A DNA stretch of 64,000 bases. Source: Bin87 sp963666865. GTDB taxonomy: Bacteria; Chloroflexota; Dehalococcoidia; Lucifugimonadales; UBA3495. The position numbers and the translations under genes are program-made. This document shows, piece by piece, positions 15,596-23,651 of the stretch (its first letter is position 1; the number at the start of each line of letters is the position of its first letter). The DNA is taken from assembly GCA_963666865.1 (NCBI GenBank), contig OY763072.1, forward strand, positions 1,302,001 to 1,366,000. The letters run 5' to 3'. The notes under the pieces are model-generated. The model was not told where the DNA came from. It saw only the letters and a program-made list of their open reading frames with translations, and searched no databases.

Positions 15596-17419
15596 CTACT
15601 TCGCCGCCTTAGCGTACTCCAGGTGGCCGAAGACGCCGGTGAGGCTGCCGAAGCTGTACTCGGCCACTTCGTCCGGGTTCACCACCAGCGTGGAGCGGAT
15701 GTTGACCACCGGAATGGTGCGGTAGGTGTCATAAATGTCGTCGCCCATCCGCCGCGCCTCAGATTCCCGGATCTCCGGGTCCGTTTCCTCCAGCAGCCGG
15801 TGATAGACCTCGTCGTACAGGGGGCTTTCGATATAAGCGACCCCGCCGGTAGGCAACCCGCTGGTTTCGCTGATCTGGCCACCGCCGGCATAGTAGTAGA
15901 TACGCGCGTTGGCGGTAATCGGACGCAAGGTCTGGCGCACGGGCAGGATGAAGTGGGCGTCGTGGAGGTCCCGGAAGGCGTCCAGGGCGCGGGCGAACTC
16001 CACCTCCACTAGCGACACGTTGATGCCGATATCTTCGAAGGACTGGGCCACCGTCTGCGCTACCTCGATGGTTTCCGGCAGGCCGGGCAAACTGGATTGC
16101 CAGACCTCCAAGCTGAAGCGGTTCTGGCCGTTGTCGCCGGGGAAGCCGGCCTCGTCAAGGAGTTGCCTGGCGCGCTCCAGGTCGTAGCCGTACTTTTCGT
16201 CAAACTCCTCTTCCCAGCGCGGGTTCCAGCCCTCCAGCGACGGATGGAAGGTGGTGTTGTACATGGGCTCGCCGCGGCCCTTGAACAGCTCGTTGATGAT
16301 CTGCTCCCGGTTGATGGCGCGGTTCATCGCCTCCCGTACCATGTTGCCCGTTTCGCCCGGCGCGTTCCACGGCTCGGTGTCCGGGTTCCAGTTCACCTCG
16401 GTGACGTAGTACTGGCCGAAGGGGATGATGGTCAGGCCCACGGTGGGCAGCGGACTTTCGAAGATCTCCATGCCCTCGTCCAGGGCCTGCTGGTGCAGCA
16501 CCTTGGGCACGTCCACCATGTTGGCCTCGCCGGTAAGCAGCATCGCCAATCGCGTCAGGTCCTCAGGCGCGGTGGTGATGCGCAGCCGCTTGAACTCGGG
16601 GTTGACGCGCCAGTGATCGTAGGGTACGGCCTCGTACTCGGCGAACTCCTTGAGCTCCCGCTGGGCGAACTGGTATGCGCCGGTGGCAGCGGGGCCGTTC
16701 TCGAACATGGCGTCGCCCTCGGCCTCGTAGTGGGCAGAGCTGCGGATGCCGATGCAGGGCACCACCAGGATGTTGAACCACCACGAGATGACGTCCACCT
16801 GGGGCTGGACCAGGTTCATCTTGAAGGTGTAGTCGTCAATCACTTCCATGTCCCCGTTCGCGATCATCTCGGTCATGGAGTCGGCGCCCATGAACCGCTT
16901 GAGCGGGGCCTTGCAGCCGGCCAGAGGGTCGGACATCTGCTGGTCCACGGTCAAGATCACGTCCTTGACGGTGAATTCGCCGTGCCCGAAGTGAAACTGG
17001 ACGCCTTCCTGGAGGTAGAAGGTGTACTCGCTGGCGTCGGCGCTGATGTCCCAGTCGCGGGCGAGTTGGGGATACACCTCCGATACGCCGGTCTTGGGGT
17101 CGATGGTGCTCAGGTTTTCCCACATGGGGCGGAACACCAGGTGGCCGCTGCTGGTGGCCAGCCACGGATAGAAGGTGTCCTGGGGCAGCGGGGTCACCGC
17201 CAGGTGCAAGTAGGTCTCCGCATCGGCCATGGCCGGCATGGCGGTGGGTTCCGGCGCGGCGGTGGCGGCGGCCTGGCCCGCTGCGGCCGGTGGGGAAGTG
17301 GCGGCCGGAGCCGCCGGCGCTGCCGGTTCGGCGGTGGTGCCTCCGCAAGCCACCAGGATGGCCAACGAAACTGCTAAAAGCGACGACAGGGCGACGCGCC
17401 CAAGACCGCGAATTACCAT
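15596..17419 (-). CDS. ABC substrate-binding lipoprotein, family 5 (array copy 1)
   Basis: A 607-residue peptide/opine/nickel-type binding protein and the member of the five-gene array nearest the permeases. The signal peptide ends in the lipobox LAILVAC-GG, followed by an Ala/Pro-rich linker of about 40 residues, then the SBP_bac_5 domain. Array-wide segments are LHLAVTPLPQDTFYPWLATS, SDPLAGCKAPLKRFMGADSM, GEANMVDVPKVLHQQALDEG and INELFKGRGEPMYNT. The ATG at 17419 is set by a GGAGG site; the longer open frame runs through the promoter. It carries its own promoter at 17463-17491. The substrate is unknown; peptides or modified organic molecules are possible. Confidence 0.93.
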   Translation of the reverse strand: MVIRGLGRVALSSLLAVSLAILVACGGTTAEPAAPAAPAATSPPAAAGQAAATAAPEPTAMPAMADAETYLHLAVTPLPQDTFYPWLATSSGHLVFRPMWENLSTIDPKTGVSEVYPQLARDWDISADASEYTFYLQEGVQFHFGHGEFTVKDVILTVDQQMSDPLAGCKAPLKRFMGADSMTEMIANGDMEVIDDYTFKMNLVQPQVDVISWWFNILVVPCIGIRSSAHYEAEGDAMFENGPAATGAYQFAQRELKEFAEYEAVPYDHWRVNPEFKRLRITTAPEDLTRLAMLLTGEANMVDVPKVLHQQALDEGMEIFESPLPTVGLTIIPFGQYYVTEVNWNPDTEPWNAPGETGNMVREAMNRAINREQIINELFKGRGEPMYNTTFHPSLEGWNPRWEEEFDEKYGYDLERARQLLDEAGFPGDNGQNRFSLEVWQSSLPGLPETIEVAQTVAQSFEDIGINVSLVEVEFARALDAFRDLHDAHFILPVRQTLRPITANARIYYYAGGGQISETSGLPTGGVAYIESPLYDEVYHRLLEETDPEIRESEARRMGDDIYDTYRTIPVVNIRSTLVVNPDEVAEYSFGSLTGVFGHLEYAKAAK

Positions 17420-17462
17420 ACAGAAACCTCCGCGTGGATCATCGGATAGCCAGTGCCGCCAA

Positions 17463-17491
17463 ACATTAGCATCGGTAATCTGTGATGTCAA
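17463..17491 (-). promoter_or_regulatory. promoter of binding-protein copy 1
   Basis: -35 TTGACA (17486-17491) and -10 TAATGT (17463-17468) with a 17-base spacer whose end reads CCGATGC, as in the other array promoters. The start codon lies about 40 bases downstream. Confidence 0.65.
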
Positions 17492-17559
17492 ATATCAATT
17501 TGGGAGATATTGTGCACGTGACAAAATAGCAAGCGTTGCCCATATAACGCTTGGAAACC

Positions 17560-17587
17560 GTAGGGGCGAATAATTATTCGCCCCTGC
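17560..17587. repeat. 28-bp palindrome, one mismatch
   Basis: A copy of the dispersed palindrome with one changed base near its right end (CCCCTGC). It lies 21 bases beyond the stop codon of array copy 2 and upstream of the promoter of copy 1, where it may act as a hairpin separating the two units. Confidence 0.85.
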
Positions 17588-17608
17588 CGGAAGCGCAGTG
17601 GCTTGACT

Positions 17609-19447
17609 TTATCTGGCCGCTTTGGCGTACTCCAGATGCCCGAAAACGCCCGTGATGCTGCCGAAGATGTACTCCGACACTTCGTCCGGGTTTATGACCA
17701 GGGTGGAGCGGATGTTGACGATGGGAATGGAACGGTAGGTGTCGTAGATGTCATCGCCCATCACCCGGGCCAGGCGATTGCGCTCGTCGGGGTCGGTTTC
17801 CACCAGGAGGCGGTCATAGGTGTCATCGTACAGCTGGCCTTCCATGTAGAGCGCGCCACCCGTGGGAAGGCCCGATGTCTCGCTGACCCGGCCCCCGCCG
17901 GCGTAATAGTAGATGCGGGTGTTGGCGTTAATGGGTCGGAGCGTTTGACGCACCGGAAGTATGAAGTGGGCGTCGTGGAGGTCGCGGAAGGCGTCCAGGG
18001 CGCGGGCGAATTCCACCTCCACCAGCTTCACGTTGATGCCGATGTCCTCGAAGGATTGAGCCACCGTCTGGGACACTTCGATGGTTTCAGGCAGGCCGGG
18101 CAAGCTGCTCTGCCAGACCTCCAGGCTGAAACGGTTCTGGCCGTTGTAGCCCGGGAAACCGGCCTGGTCCAGCAGTTGTCTTGCCAGTTCTGGATCGTAG
18201 CCGTACTTGTCGTCAAACTCCTCTTCCCAACGGGGGTTCCAGCCTTCCAAAGACGGGTGGAAAATGGTGTTGTACATGGGCTCGCCCCGGCCCTTGAACA
18301 GTTCGTTGATAATTTGGTCTCGATTGATGGCCCGGTTCATGGCCTGGCGCACCAGGACGCCGGTTTCGCCGGGTGCGGCCCAGGGTTCGGTGTCGGGATT
18401 CCAGTTGACCTCGGTGACGTAATACTGGCCGAAGGGGATGATGGTGAGACCAACGGTGGGCAGGGGGCTTTCAATCACCTCCATGCCCTCGTCGATGGCC
18501 TGCTGGTGCAGCACCTTGGGCACGTCAACCATGTTGGCTTCCCCGGTGAGGAGCATGGCCAGGCGGGTCAGGTCTTCGGGCGTGGTGCTGATGCGCAGAT
18601 TTTTGAACTCCGGATTCACCCGCCAGTGGTCATAGGGCACAGCCTCGTACAGAGCGTACTCCTTGAGTTCGCGCCCCACAAACTGGTATGCGCCAGTGCC
18701 GGCCGGGCCGTTTTCAAACATGATGTCGCCCTGGGCGGCGTGCTGCGCAGAGCTGCGCACGGCCATACAGCCGATTTGCAGAATGCTGAAGTACCAGGAC
18801 GCCACGTCCACCTGCGGAGATGCCAGGTTCATCTTGAACGTATACTCGTCAATGACCTCCATGTCGCCGTTTGCGATCATCTGGGTCATGGAGTCGGCGC
18901 CCATGAATCGGCTGAGGTGCGCCTTGCAGCCGGCCAGGGGGTCGGACATCTGCTGGTCGGCGGTCAGGATCACGTCGTCCACGGTGAATTCGCCGTGCCC
19001 GAAGTGGAACTGGACGCCCTCCTGCAGGCGGAAGGTGTACTCGCTGGCGTCGGGGCTGACTTCCCACTCTCGGGCCAGTTGGGGATAGACCTCCGAGACC
19101 CCGGTCCTGGGGTCGATAGTGGTCAGGTTTTCCCATATGGGGCGGAATACGAGATGTCCGCTGCTGGTGGCCAGCCAGGGGTAGAAGGTGTCCTGAGGCA
19201 GCGGCGTCACGGCCATGTGGAGCATTACTTCGCTCTCCGCCATGGCTGGCATTGCGGTGGGTTCCGGCACGGCGGTGGCGGCGGGTGCGGCAGCAGCCGG
19301 GGCCTCGGTCGCCGCCGCCGGAGCAGGGGCAGCGGTCTCTGGTGCGGGAGCTGCCGGTTGGCCGCACGCCCATACGATGAGCAAAGCCGGTAACAACAGG
19401 AGCAGTGGAATTGAGCGGATCGGTTTGGTCGGACGATGAACGGACAT
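17609..19447 (-). CDS. ABC substrate-binding lipoprotein, family 5 (array copy 2)
   Basis: A 612-residue paralog. The signal peptide begins MSVHRPTKPIRSIPLLLLLP and ends at the lipobox LLIVWAC-GQ. The leader and the upstream region closely match copy 3, which points to the most recent duplication in the array. The mature domain keeps LTTIDPRTGVSEVYPQLARE, DPLAGCKAHLSRFMGADSMT and AMNRAINRDQIINELFKGRG. The ATG at 19447 is preceded by GGAGGTG. Differences from copy 1 are spread over the ligand-binding domain, for example ASWYFSILQIGCMAVRSSAQ in place of a WWFNILVVPC segment, which suggests altered specificity. Confidence 0.93.
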   Translation of the reverse strand: MSVHRPTKPIRSIPLLLLLPALLIVWACGQPAAPAPETAAPAPAAATEAPAAAAPAATAVPEPTAMPAMAESEVMLHMAVTPLPQDTFYPWLATSSGHLVFRPIWENLTTIDPRTGVSEVYPQLAREWEVSPDASEYTFRLQEGVQFHFGHGEFTVDDVILTADQQMSDPLAGCKAHLSRFMGADSMTQMIANGDMEVIDEYTFKMNLASPQVDVASWYFSILQIGCMAVRSSAQHAAQGDIMFENGPAGTGAYQFVGRELKEYALYEAVPYDHWRVNPEFKNLRISTTPEDLTRLAMLLTGEANMVDVPKVLHQQAIDEGMEVIESPLPTVGLTIIPFGQYYVTEVNWNPDTEPWAAPGETGVLVRQAMNRAINRDQIINELFKGRGEPMYNTIFHPSLEGWNPRWEEEFDDKYGYDPELARQLLDQAGFPGYNGQNRFSLEVWQSSLPGLPETIEVSQTVAQSFEDIGINVKLVEVEFARALDAFRDLHDAHFILPVRQTLRPINANTRIYYYAGGGRVSETSGLPTGGALYMEGQLYDDTYDRLLVETDPDERNRLARVMGDDIYDTYRSIPIVNIRSTLVINPDEVSEYIFGSITGVFGHLEYAKAAR

Positions 19448-19509
19448 GATCGCACCTCCGTCGGTCGTTGCCTGATCGCGCACTGCGCTAGCGCTTTTGT
19501 CACCGTAAA

Positions 19510-19538
19510 ACGTTACCATTCGCCCAAAATGATGTCTA
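19510..19538 (-). promoter_or_regulatory. promoter of binding-protein copy 2
   Basis: -35 TAGACA (19533-19538) and -10 TAACGT (19510-19515) with a 17-base spacer ending GAATGG. The sequence and spacing parallel those of copies 3 and 5. Confidence 0.6.
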
Positions 19539-19584
19539 TAATCGTTATCAAATACCAATTTACCAATGTTATTCACAATAAAAT

Positions 19585-19610
19585 AGGGGCGAAGCTACGA
19601 ACTTCGCCCC
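19585..19610. repeat. inverted repeat after array copy 3
   Basis: A hairpin with stem GGGGCGAAG / CTTCGCCCC and a seven-base loop, related in sequence to the 28-bp palindrome. It lies about 30 bases beyond the stop codon of copy 3 and before the promoter of copy 2. There is no U-tract, so a factor-independent terminator is not proven. Confidence 0.75.
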
Positions 19611-19641
19611 AGCAGGTTGGGATTGGACTGCTTTCGTCGGC

Positions 19642-21480
19642 TTACCTGGCGGCTTTGGCGTACTCCAGGTGGCCGAAGACGCCGGTGATGCTGCCGAAGA
19701 CGTACTCCGCCACTTCCTCCGGGTCCACCACCAGGGTGGAACGGATGTTGACGATGGGGATGGTGCGGTATTCATCGTAGATGTCGTCGCCCATCGTCTG
19801 TGCCAGCCGTTCCCGCTCCTCGGGGTTGGTTTCTTCCAGCAGGCGGTGGTAGGTGTCGTCATACAGCTGGTCTTCGATGTAGGCTACCCCGCCGCCGGGG
19901 ATGCCGGTGTCCGGATTGGTTTCGCCGGTGTAGTAGTAAATGCGAGTGTTGGCCGTGATGGGCCGCAGGGTCTGGCGCACCGGGAGGATGAAGTGGGCGT
20001 CGTGCCGGTCGCGGAAGGCGTCGATGGCCCGGGCGAATTCCACCTCCACCAGCTTCACGTCGATGCCGATGTCCTCAAAGGACTGGGCTACCGTTTGAGA
20101 CACTTCGATGGTTTCGGGCAATCCCGGCAGGCTGCTCTGCCAGACCTCCAGGCTGAAGCGGTTCTGCCCGTTGTCGCCGGGATACCCGGCCTGGTCGAGA
20201 AGCTGCCGGGCCAGTTCGGGGTCGTAACCGTACTTCTGGTCAAACTCCTCCTCCCAGCGGGGGTTCCAGCCCTCCAGGGACTGGTGGAAGATGGTGTTGT
20301 ACATGGGCTCGCCGCGGCCCTTGAACAGCTCATTGATGATTTGCTCCCGGTCGATGGCGCGGTTCATGGCCTCCCGCACCAGGTTGCCCGTTTCGCCCGG
20401 CGCGGCCCACGGCTCGGTTTCGGGGTTCCAGTTCACCTCGCTGACGTAGTACTGGCCAAAGGGAATGATGGTGAGGCCAACAGTGGGCAGCGGGCTTTCC
20501 AGGATCTCCATACCCTCGTCCAGGGCCTGCTGGTGCAGCACCTTGGGCACGTCCACCATGTTGGCCTCGCCGGTGAGCAGCAGGGCCAGCCGGGTCAGGT
20601 CCTCCGGCGTGGTGGTGATGCGCATCCGCTTGAACTCAGGATTGACGCGCCAGTGGTCGTAGGGCACGGCCTCAAACTGGGTGTATTCCTTGAGCTCCCG
20701 CTCCACGAACTGGTAGGCGCCGGTGCCGGCCGGGCCGGTCTCGAACATGGCGTCGCCTTCTTTTTCGTATTGCGCCGAGCTGCGGACCGCCATGCAGCCA
20801 ATCTGCAGGATGTTGAAATACCAGGAGGCAACGTCCACCTGCGGGCGGGCCAGTTTCATTTTGAAGGTGTAGTCGTCGATGACCTCCATGTCGCCGTTCT
20901 CGATCATCCCGGTCATGGAGTCGGCGCCCATGAACCTGCTCAGGGTGGCCTTGCAGCCGGCCAGGGGGTCGGACATCTGCTGGTCGGCGGTGAAGATCAC
21001 GTCCTTCACGGTGAACTCGCCCTGACCGAAGTGGAACTGGACGCCTTCCTGCAGCCGGAAGGTGTACTCGCTGGCGTCGGCGCTGATCTCCCATTCCCGG
21101 GCCAGCTGAGGATAGATTTCAGAGACGCCGGTTTCCGGCCTCATGGTGGTCAGGTTCTCCCACATGGGGCGAAAGACCAAGTGTCCGCTGCTGGTGGCCA
21201 GCCAGGGGTAGTACGTGTCCTGGGGCAGCGGGGTGACCGCCAGGTGGAGCATGACTTCGGACTTGGCCATGGCCGGCATGGCGGTGGGTTCGGGCGCGGC
21301 GGTGGCGGCTGGGGCCGCGGCCGCCGGCGCTTCGGTGGCCGCGGCCGGAGCGGGTGCGGCGGTTTGTTCGGTAGGAGCCGCCGGTTGGCCGCACGCCCAC
21401 ATGATGAGCAAGATCGGTAACAACAGGAGCAGTGGAATGAAGCGGATCGGTATCGGTTTGGTAGGGCGATGAACGGACAT
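19642..21480 (-). CDS. ABC substrate-binding lipoprotein, family 5 (array copy 3)
   Basis: A 612-residue paralog with a signal peptide starting MSVHRPTKPIPIRFIPLLLL and lipobox LLIMWAC-GQ. An Ala-rich linker is followed by SEVMLHLAVTPLPQDTYYPW and the family-5 binding domain, including TGEANMVDVPKVLHQQALDE and QYYVSEVNWNPETEPW. It is closest to copy 2 in leader, promoter and 5' region. The C-terminal third differs locally (YYTGETNPDTGIPGGGVAYI). The ATG at 21480 has a GGAGGTG site. It is expected to be anchored outside the membrane and deliver ligand to a permease. Confidence 0.93.
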   Translation of the reverse strand: MSVHRPTKPIPIRFIPLLLLLPILLIMWACGQPAAPTEQTAAPAPAAATEAPAAAAPAATAAPEPTAMPAMAKSEVMLHLAVTPLPQDTYYPWLATSSGHLVFRPMWENLTTMRPETGVSEIYPQLAREWEISADASEYTFRLQEGVQFHFGQGEFTVKDVIFTADQQMSDPLAGCKATLSRFMGADSMTGMIENGDMEVIDDYTFKMKLARPQVDVASWYFNILQIGCMAVRSSAQYEKEGDAMFETGPAGTGAYQFVERELKEYTQFEAVPYDHWRVNPEFKRMRITTTPEDLTRLALLLTGEANMVDVPKVLHQQALDEGMEILESPLPTVGLTIIPFGQYYVSEVNWNPETEPWAAPGETGNLVREAMNRAIDREQIINELFKGRGEPMYNTIFHQSLEGWNPRWEEEFDQKYGYDPELARQLLDQAGYPGDNGQNRFSLEVWQSSLPGLPETIEVSQTVAQSFEDIGIDVKLVEVEFARAIDAFRDRHDAHFILPVRQTLRPITANTRIYYYTGETNPDTGIPGGGVAYIEDQLYDDTYHRLLEETNPEERERLAQTMGDDIYDEYRTIPIVNIRSTLVVDPEEVAEYVFGSITGVFGHLEYAKAAR

Positions 21481-21542
21481 GATCACACCTCCGTCGGTCG
21501 TAGCGTGATTGCGCACTGCGCCGGCGCCTTTGTTGCCGCAAA

Positions 21543-21571
21543 ACGTTACCATCAGCCAAAAATAATGTCTA
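21543..21571 (-). promoter_or_regulatory. promoter of binding-protein copy 3
   Basis: -35 TAGACA (21566-21571) and -10 TAACGT (21543-21548), spacer 17 bases ending TGATGG. Almost identical to the copy 2 promoter. Confidence 0.6.
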
Positions 21572-21615
21572 TAAACGGCAATAAATATAAAATTGGCAAT
21601 GATATTCACAATAAA

Positions 21616-21646
21616 GTGGGGGCGAAGCTACGAACTTCGCCCCCAC
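21616..21646. repeat. inverted repeat after array copy 4
   Basis: A hairpin with a 12-bp stem (GTGGGGGCGAAG and its complement) and the same CTACGAA loop as the repeat after copy 3. It lies about 30 bases beyond the stop codon of copy 4 (21675). Confidence 0.8.
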
Positions 21647-21674
21647 AGGTTGGGATTGGACTGTTTTCGTCGGC

Positions 21675-23525
21675 TTACCGGGCGGCTTTGGCGTACTCCA
21701 GGTGGCCGAAGACGCCGGTGAGGCTGCCGAAGTTGTACTCGGCAACCTCTTCAGGGTTGGCCACCAGCGTGGCGCGAACGTTGACGATGGGAATGGTGCG
21801 GTAGGTGTCGTAGATGTCGTCGCCCATCGTCTGCACCAGGCGATGGCGCTCCTCGGGGTCGGTTTCCTTCAGGAGCTTGTGGTAGGTATCGTCGTACAAC
21901 TGGTTTTCGATGTACGCGACGCCGCCGGTGGGCAACCCGGCCGCGTTGGTCTTACCGCCCCCGGCATAGTAGTAGATGCGGGTGTTGGCGTTGATCTGGC
22001 GCAGAGTCTGGCGCACCGGCAGGATGAAGTGGGCGTCGTGCTGGTCCCGGAAGGCGTCCAAAGCCCGGGCGAACTCGACTTCCACCAGCTTGGCGTCAAT
22101 GCCTATATCCTGGAAGGATTGGGCGACGGTCTGGGCGACCTCAATGGTCTCCGGCAGGCCGGGCAGACTGGATTGCCAGACCTCCACGGAGAAGCGGTTC
22201 TGACCGTTGTCCCCGGGATAGCCGGCTTCGTCCAGGAGCTGCTTGGCCCGTTCCGGGTCGTAGCCGTACTTCTCCTCGAATTCCTCCTCCCAGCGGGGGT
22301 TCCAGCCCTCCAGGGACTGGTGGAAGGTGGTGTTGTACATCGGCTCGCCCCGGCCCTTGAACAGCTCGTTGATGATCTGTTCCCGGTCGATGGCGCGGTT
22401 CATGGCCTCCCGCACCTTGTTGCCGGTCTCGCCGGGCGCAGTCCAGGGTTCGGTGTCCGGGTTCCAGTTCACCTGGGTGACGTAGTATTGGCCGAAGGGG
22501 AGGATGGTCAGACCCACCGACGGCAGGGGGCTTTCAAAAACCTCCATGCCCTCGTCAATGGCCTGTTGGTGCAGCACCTTGGGAACGTCCACCATGTTGG
22601 CCTCGCCGGTGAGGAGCATGGCCAGGCGGGTCAGATCTTCGGGCGAGGTGGTAATTTTGAGGTTCTTGAATTCAGGGTTGACCCGCCAGTGGTCGTAGGG
22701 CACGGCCTCAAATTCGGCGGTCTCCTTCAGGGTGCGGGATAGGAACTGGTACGCGCCGGTCCCGGCCGGCCCGGTCTCGAACATGGCGTCGCCTTCGGCG
22801 GCGTGCTGCGCCGAGCTGCGGACCGCGGCGCAGGGTATGACCAGGATATTGAACCACCAGGAAGCCACGTCAACCTGCGGCTCCGCCAGGCGCATGGTGA
22901 AGGTGTAGTCGTCAATCACGTCCATGTCGCCGTTGGCGATCATTTCGGTCATGGAGTCGGCGCCCATGAAGCGGGTGATGGCCGCTTTGCAGCCGGCCAG
23001 CGGGTCCGAGGTCTGCTGGTCGATGGTCAGGATGACGTCCTGCACGGTGAATTCGCCCCAGCCGAAATGGAATGGTATGCCCTCCTGCAAATGGAAGGTG
23101 TACTCCTTGGCGTCGGCGCTGATGGTCCAGTCCCGGGCCAGCTGGGGGTAGATCTCGGTGACGCCGGTTTTGGGGTCGATGGTGGTGAGGTTTTCCCACA
23201 TGGGGCGCATGGGCAACTGGCCGCCGCTGGTGGCCAGCCAGGGGAGGTAGGTGTCCTGCGGGAACGGCGTAACCGCCAGGTGCAGGGCGGTTTCAGACTC
23301 GGCAGCGCTGGGCTGCGGCGTGGCAGCCGGCATGGCGGTGGCTGGTGCGGATGCGGGCGCGCTGGCCGGGGCTTCCGTCGCCGCGGCGGGAGCGGCCGGC
23401 GCGGCGGTATCGCCCGACGGCGCTGGCGCTGCGGAGCCGCCGCAGGCCACTACGACCGCCAATGCCACCAGCAAAGCCAGAGCAATCCCGTATCGCAACA
23501 AACCGGTGATGTGCGGATATTTCAT
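21675..23525 (-). CDS. ABC substrate-binding lipoprotein, family 5 (array copy 4)
   Basis: A 616-residue paralog. The signal peptide (MKYPHITGLLRYGIALALLV) ends in the lipobox AVVVAC-GG; a long Ala/Pro/Ser linker follows. The mature domain retains LTTIDPKTGVTEIYPQLARD, TGEANMVDVPKVLHQQAIDE and GYDPERAKQLLDEAGYPGDN. It differs from the others at QQTSDPLAGCKAAITRF and in a QLPMRPMWEN segment where the others have HLVFRPMWEN. The ATG at 23525 follows a GGAGG site; the frame extending to 23594 covers the promoter. Confidence 0.93.
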   Translation of the reverse strand: MKYPHITGLLRYGIALALLVALAVVVACGGSAAPAPSGDTAAPAAPAAATEAPASAPASAPATAMPAATPQPSAAESETALHLAVTPFPQDTYLPWLATSGGQLPMRPMWENLTTIDPKTGVTEIYPQLARDWTISADAKEYTFHLQEGIPFHFGWGEFTVQDVILTIDQQTSDPLAGCKAAITRFMGADSMTEMIANGDMDVIDDYTFTMRLAEPQVDVASWWFNILVIPCAAVRSSAQHAAEGDAMFETGPAGTGAYQFLSRTLKETAEFEAVPYDHWRVNPEFKNLKITTSPEDLTRLAMLLTGEANMVDVPKVLHQQAIDEGMEVFESPLPSVGLTILPFGQYYVTQVNWNPDTEPWTAPGETGNKVREAMNRAIDREQIINELFKGRGEPMYNTTFHQSLEGWNPRWEEEFEEKYGYDPERAKQLLDEAGYPGDNGQNRFSVEVWQSSLPGLPETIEVAQTVAQSFQDIGIDAKLVEVEFARALDAFRDQHDAHFILPVRQTLRQINANTRIYYYAGGGKTNAAGLPTGGVAYIENQLYDDTYHKLLKETDPEERHRLVQTMGDDIYDTYRTIPIVNVRATLVANPEEVAEYNFGSLTGVFGHLEYAKAAR

Positions 23526-23560
23526 ACAGCTGCCTCCAAATACGACAGTAAATCGGCGAT

Positions 23561-23590
23561 TTGGTATCACATCGGCAACCGTATCGTCAA
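23561..23590 (-). promoter_or_regulatory. promoter of binding-protein copy 4
   Basis: -35 TTGACG (23585-23590) with -10 TACCAA (23561-23566) at an 18-base spacing; GATACC at 16 bases is an alternative. The spacer contains the CCGATG motif shared with copies 1 and 5. It is the weakest match of the five. Confidence 0.45.
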
Positions 23591-23593
23591 ACA

Positions 23594-23624
23594 TTCAGGG
23601 GCAGGTACGAAACCTGCCCCTGAA
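23594..23624. repeat. inverted repeat after array copy 5
   Basis: A 13-bp perfect stem (TTCAGGGGCAGGT and its complement) with a five-base loop ACGAA, 27 bases beyond the stop codon of copy 5 (23652). A related hairpin, GGGGCAGGTTT type, occurs at 48741. Confidence 0.85.
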
Positions 23625-23651
23625 TAAAGCTCGCGCGATAAATCCCGGCGC

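Noticed and set aside
17603..19393. Plus-strand open frame of 596 residues opposite binding-protein copy 2 (and similar ones opposite copies 1, 3, 4, 5)
   Set aside because: All repeat in the same antisense frame of the five paralogs and have the His/Val/Gly-rich look of shadows. Their similarity to one another simply follows the similarity of the real genes.
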